Below, piece after piece: positions 61,509 through 64,000 of a stretch of 64,000 nt of DNA (position 1 is the first letter of the stretch; every line of letters begins with the position of its first letter). The notes below the pieces were generated by a model. It was given only the letters and a program-made list of their open reading frames with translations. It had not been told where the DNA came from and did no database searches. The position numbers and the translations under genes were made by a program. The DNA comes from JAYPAN01 sp038123715 (lineage in GTDB: Bacteria; Pseudomonadota; Alphaproteobacteria; RS24): positions 1 to 64,000 of the forward strand of contig JAYPAN010000005.1 in the NCBI GenBank assembly GCA_038123715.1, given 5' to 3'.

Positions 61509-62068
61509 TGGCAGGGTTTCTGGTCAATGCGACACTGATTGCCTTTCTGGCGTTGATTGCCTTTCTGGCGCTGCGCCTGCACAGGCTGTTTGCCGTTATC
61601 ATGCTGTCGGGCGCGTTTTCGCTGACCGCCGCGGTTTTGTTTGTTGTGCTGGATGCGGTGGATGTCGCCTTTACCGAAGCGGCGGTCGGGGCAGGCATTT
61701 CCACCGTGCTGGCACTGGCAACATTGAGCTTGGTTGCACCGGAAGAAAAGCCCCATAAAATTGCCGTTCTGCCCGCCATTTTGGCACTGGCCACCGGCCT
61801 GATGCTGGCGGTGGCAGTGGCCGAGCTGCCCGCCTTTGGTGCAGCTGACGCGCCGATACATACACATGTCGCGCCCGACTATATCGAAGGCAGCGCAAAT
61901 GATATTCAAGTGCCGAATATCGTTACCTCTGTGCTGGCCAGCTATCGCGGCTATGACACATTTGGCGAGACAGTGGTGATTTTCACCGCCGCCATCGCTG
62001 TTCTGCTCATCATTGCCGGATGGACAAGGCCGGAAAAAGACAATGAGGAGGACGAGCATGCAGGATGA
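61508..62068 (+). CDS. MbhD/MbhE-like antiporter subunit (C-terminal MrpA equivalent, DUF4040)
   Basis: Membrane protein of 186 residues with five or so helices. The first part (about 1-85) matches the MbhD/DUF4040 domain (GAFSLTAAVLFVVLDAVDVAFTEAAVGAGISTVLALATL); the last part (about 130-175) with YRGYDTFGETVVIFTAAIAVLLI matches MbhE. In bacilli these domains form the C-terminal end of MrpA; here they are a separate protein without the NuoL-like part. It overlaps mrpG (TGATG) and mrpB (11 bases). Confidence 0.88.
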   Translation: MAGFLVNATLIAFLALIAFLALRLHRLFAVIMLSGAFSLTAAVLFVVLDAVDVAFTEAAVGAGISTVLALATLSLVAPEEKPHKIAVLPAILALATGLMLAVAVAELPAFGAADAPIHTHVAPDYIEGSANDIQVPNIVTSVLASYRGYDTFGETVVIFTAAIAVLLIIAGWTRPEKDNEEDEHAG

Positions 62069-62549
62069 TCCGGTCATTCGCGTGATTGCCAAAGTGCTGA
62101 TTCCCGCGATTATGCTTTACGCGCTTTATGTCCAGTTTCATGGCGATTACGGCCCCGGTGGCGGGTTTCAGGCCGGGGTGATTTTCGCCGCCGCCTTTGT
62201 GCTGAACGCGGTTATTTTCGGCCTTAATCGTGGCCGCCATGTTTGGCCGGCACAATGGAATCTGACAGCGATAAGCCTTGGTGTGCTGATTTATGGCGGC
62301 ACGGGTCTGGTCTCATTCTTTTATGGCGCCAATTTCCTTGATTATGATGTACTGGCTGAAAAAGACTATCACGGTCAGCATATCGGCATTTTGCTGGTCG
62401 AGTTTGGGGTCGGGCTGACAGTTGCTGCGGTGATGGTGATGCTGTTTTTCGCCTTTGCCGGACGCTTGTCGCATAAAAGGTTGGTTTCCAAAACCGAGGC
62501 GCATGAGCGATTTCTGGCCGCCAATGCCAAAGATGAGGCCAATGGGTGA
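62058..62549 (+). CDS. mrpB: Mrp-type antiporter subunit B
   Basis: Membrane subunit of 163 residues with about four helices. The segment QFHGDYGPGGGFQAGVIFAAAFVLNA (about 27-52) is the MnhB/MrpB signature, and LVEFGVGLTVAAVMVMLFFAFAG (about 112-134) is the last helix. GAGGA supports the ATG at 62058; an earlier start at 62013 would lie deep in the previous gene. mrpC follows six bases later. Confidence 0.92.
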   Translation: MQDDPVIRVIAKVLIPAIMLYALYVQFHGDYGPGGGFQAGVIFAAAFVLNAVIFGLNRGRHVWPAQWNLTAISLGVLIYGGTGLVSFFYGANFLDYDVLAEKDYHGQHIGILLVEFGVGLTVAAVMVMLFFAFAGRLSHKRLVSKTEAHERFLAANAKDEANG

Positions 62550-62555
62550 AGGCGG

Positions 62556-62933
62556 ATGAGTATTTTACTGACCCATTGGAATTATTTTTTGGTCATTGTG
62601 CTGATGATGCTCGGCTTTTATGCGGTGATTGCACGTGGCAATATGGTCAAGAAAATGGTCGGGCTGAACATTTTCCAGACCTCGGTTTTCATGCTTTATA
62701 TTTCAATGGGCAAAGTCGGTGAAGGCACAGCGCCCATTCTGACCGGCGAGGCTGGCACGGTTTACTCCAACCCGCTGCCGCATGTGCTTATCCTGACAGC
62801 AATTGTTGTTGGCGTTGCCACCACGGCGGTCGGCTATGCGCTGATTATCCGTATTCAAGAGAGTTTCGGCTCAATTGAAGATGACGAGCTGATTGAGATG
62901 CTTGATGATGCGACGGAGGATGGCGTGTCATGA
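62556..62933 (+). CDS. mrpC: Mrp-type antiporter subunit C
   Basis: NuoK-like three-helix subunit of 125 residues. Helix 2 carries RGNMVKKMVGLNIFQTSVFMLYI (about 27-49), and helix 3 has DPLPHVLILTAIVVGVA-type sequence (NPLPHVLILTAIVVGVATTAVGYAL, about 72-96), the classic MrpC pattern. An acidic C-terminal tail follows. Its stop overlaps the mrpD start (ATGA). Confidence 0.93.
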   Translation: MSILLTHWNYFLVIVLMMLGFYAVIARGNMVKKMVGLNIFQTSVFMLYISMGKVGEGTAPILTGEAGTVYSNPLPHVLILTAIVVGVATTAVGYALIIRIQESFGSIEDDELIEMLDDATEDGVS

Positions 62934-64000
62934 TGCAGCATTTACCCGTCTTGCAGGTTCTTGCACCGCTTATGGCTGCACCCTTCGCCGCGCTGCTGCG
63001 CTGGCGCGATATGGCATGGGGGTTGGCAATGCTCGCCACCGGTGCGGCTTTTGTCATTTCGCTGGCGCTGTTTGTGCAAGTTTCAGCCAATGGCACAATT
63101 GTCTATGATTTGGGCGGCTGGCCTGCCCCGATTGGCATTGTCTATGTCATTGATGCGGCCAATGCGGTGGTGTTGCCGGTTATCAGCTTTATCGGTTTTA
63201 TTGCCACTTTGGCGGCGCGGCATTTGGTGGCGCGCGAGATAGACCGGCGCGACCATGCGCTGTTTTATTCCGCTTGGCTGCTGACGCTGGCCGGTATGCT
63301 CGGACAGGTGACAACCGGCGATGCCTTCAATATTTTCGTGTTTCTTGAAATTTCCTCGCTATCGGCCTACGCGCTGGTCGCTATGGGCGCTGGCCGCGAC
63401 CGACGCGCTTTACCGGCTGCCTTTAATTATCTCATTCTCGGCACGGTCGGGGCGACATTTTATGTGATTGGCATTGGCCTTTTATATATGCAAACCGGCA
63501 CGCTGAACCTTGCCGATTTGGCCAATCGTGTGCCGCAATTGGGCGCCACATTGCCCGCCTACACGGCGCTGGCGTTTATCGCGCTTGGCCTGTTTTTGAA
63601 AATGGCGCTGTTCCCCTTGCATTTCTGGTTGGTTCCGGCCTATGGCTATGCGCCTTCCGCCGTGTCCGCCCTGATGGCGGCAACCGCCACCAAAGTCTCG
63701 GTTTATGTGCTGATACGGTTGATTTTCGGCGTCTTTGGCGCTGATTTCCCAAGCCTTGCCGATGGTTTCGGCATGTTGGTGATTACGCTGGGGCTGGTGG
63801 GCGCTTTTGTCGGCACGCTGGCGGCGATTGTCGAAACCGATTTGAAAAAGCTGTTCGCCCAATCTTCCATTGCCCAGCTTGGTTATATGGCGATTGGTAT
63901 TGGCCTTGTCACCGCTTCCGGTCTGACAGCGGCGATTATTCACCTGTTTAATCATGCGCTGATGAAGGGCGCGCTTTTCCTCGCCATTGGCGTGATTGCC
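62930..64000 (+). CDS. mrpD: Mrp-type antiporter subunit D (partial, runs off the window)
   Basis: Proton-conducting subunit homologous to NuoL/M/N. The 357 codons seen stay open to the end of the window. Key parts are FNIFVFLEISSLSAYALVAMG (about 126-146) with the membrane Glu, LGLFLKMALFPLHFWLVPAYGYAPSAVSALMAATATKVSVYVLI (about 223-266) with the two functional Lys, a third Lys pair in ETDLKKLFAQSSIAQLGYMAIG (about 302-323), and HLFNHALMKGALFLAIG. The start overlaps mrpC (ATGA), with an adjacent ATG as alternative. Confidence 0.93.
   Translation, partial: MMQHLPVLQVLAPLMAAPFAALLRWRDMAWGLAMLATGAAFVISLALFVQVSANGTIVYDLGGWPAPIGIVYVIDAANAVVLPVISFIGFIATLAARHLVAREIDRRDHALFYSAWLLTLAGMLGQVTTGDAFNIFVFLEISSLSAYALVAMGAGRDRRALPAAFNYLILGTVGATFYVIGIGLLYMQTGTLNLADLANRVPQLGATLPAYTALAFIALGLFLKMALFPLHFWLVPAYGYAPSAVSALMAATATKVSVYVLIRLIFGVFGADFPSLADGFGMLVITLGLVGAFVGTLAAIVETDLKKLFAQSSIAQLGYMAIGIGLVTASGLTAAIIHLFNHALMKGALFLAIGVIA

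Overview
This window is a chromosomal segment of an alphaproteobacterium. The taxonomic signs are a circularly permuted two-piece tmRNA gene, the alpha-type ClpXP adaptor SspB, the gene order ilvBNC-miaA-serB-degP-hflCK, a DAP-type MurE, and a complete Gram-negative envelope gene set (lpxC, bamD, an autotransporter). Two 100-base N blocks show it comes from a scaffolded draft or metagenome assembly. I see no prophage, insertion sequence, CRISPR array or tRNA gene.

Region 1 (1-6253): a small two-repeat protein, the branched-chain amino acid operon ilvB-ilvN-ilvC ending in a strong terminator, miaA, and divergent serB. Region 2 (6270-10306, minus strand): an envelope quality-control operon hflK-hflC-DUF2065-degP, preceded by a sequence close to the sigma-32 consensus. 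Region 3 (10315-15735): mrp/apbC with a DUF1737 gene, thyA-folA on the opposite strand, then ssrA (tmRNA), sspB, fumC and a ribbon-helix-helix gene on the plus strand. SsrA and SspB work together: the tag encoded at 13149-13187 is the kind of signal SspB delivers to ClpXP. Region 4 (15745-24420): a large AsmA-family protein, and uvrD-prmA-aminopeptidase P.

Region 5 (24424-49711, minus strand): a complete division and cell wall (dcw) cluster in the order mraZ, rsmH, ftsL, ftsI, murE, murF, mraY, murD, ftsW, murG, murC, murB, ddl, ftsQ, ftsA, ftsZ, lpxC, bamD, recN, ligA. From mraZ to ftsA almost every gene pair overlaps, which suggests one translationally coupled transcript. Upstream of mraZ is a run of GGG boxes about 10 bases apart that looks like an extended MraZ operator. 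rnpB (RNase P RNA) lies just before it on the same strand.

Region 6 (50377-60281): an AmiD-like amidase coupled to an EamA transporter, gph, a 1183-residue autotransporter, an acyl-CoA synthetase, an LLM-class flavin oxidoreductase and an MFE-2-type short-chain dehydrogenase, suggesting acyl-CoA metabolism. Region 7 (60354-64000, plus strand): an Mrp/Mnh-type cation/proton antiporter operon in the order E-F-G-(MbhD/E-like)-B-C-D; the D subunit runs off the end of the window.

Most of the window is core housekeeping sequence. The points most worth a second look are regulatory or RNA features: the split tmRNA next to its adaptor gene, the extended mraZ operator, the heat-shock-like promoter of hflKC-degP, and an assembly gap in sspB that is probably an artefact.
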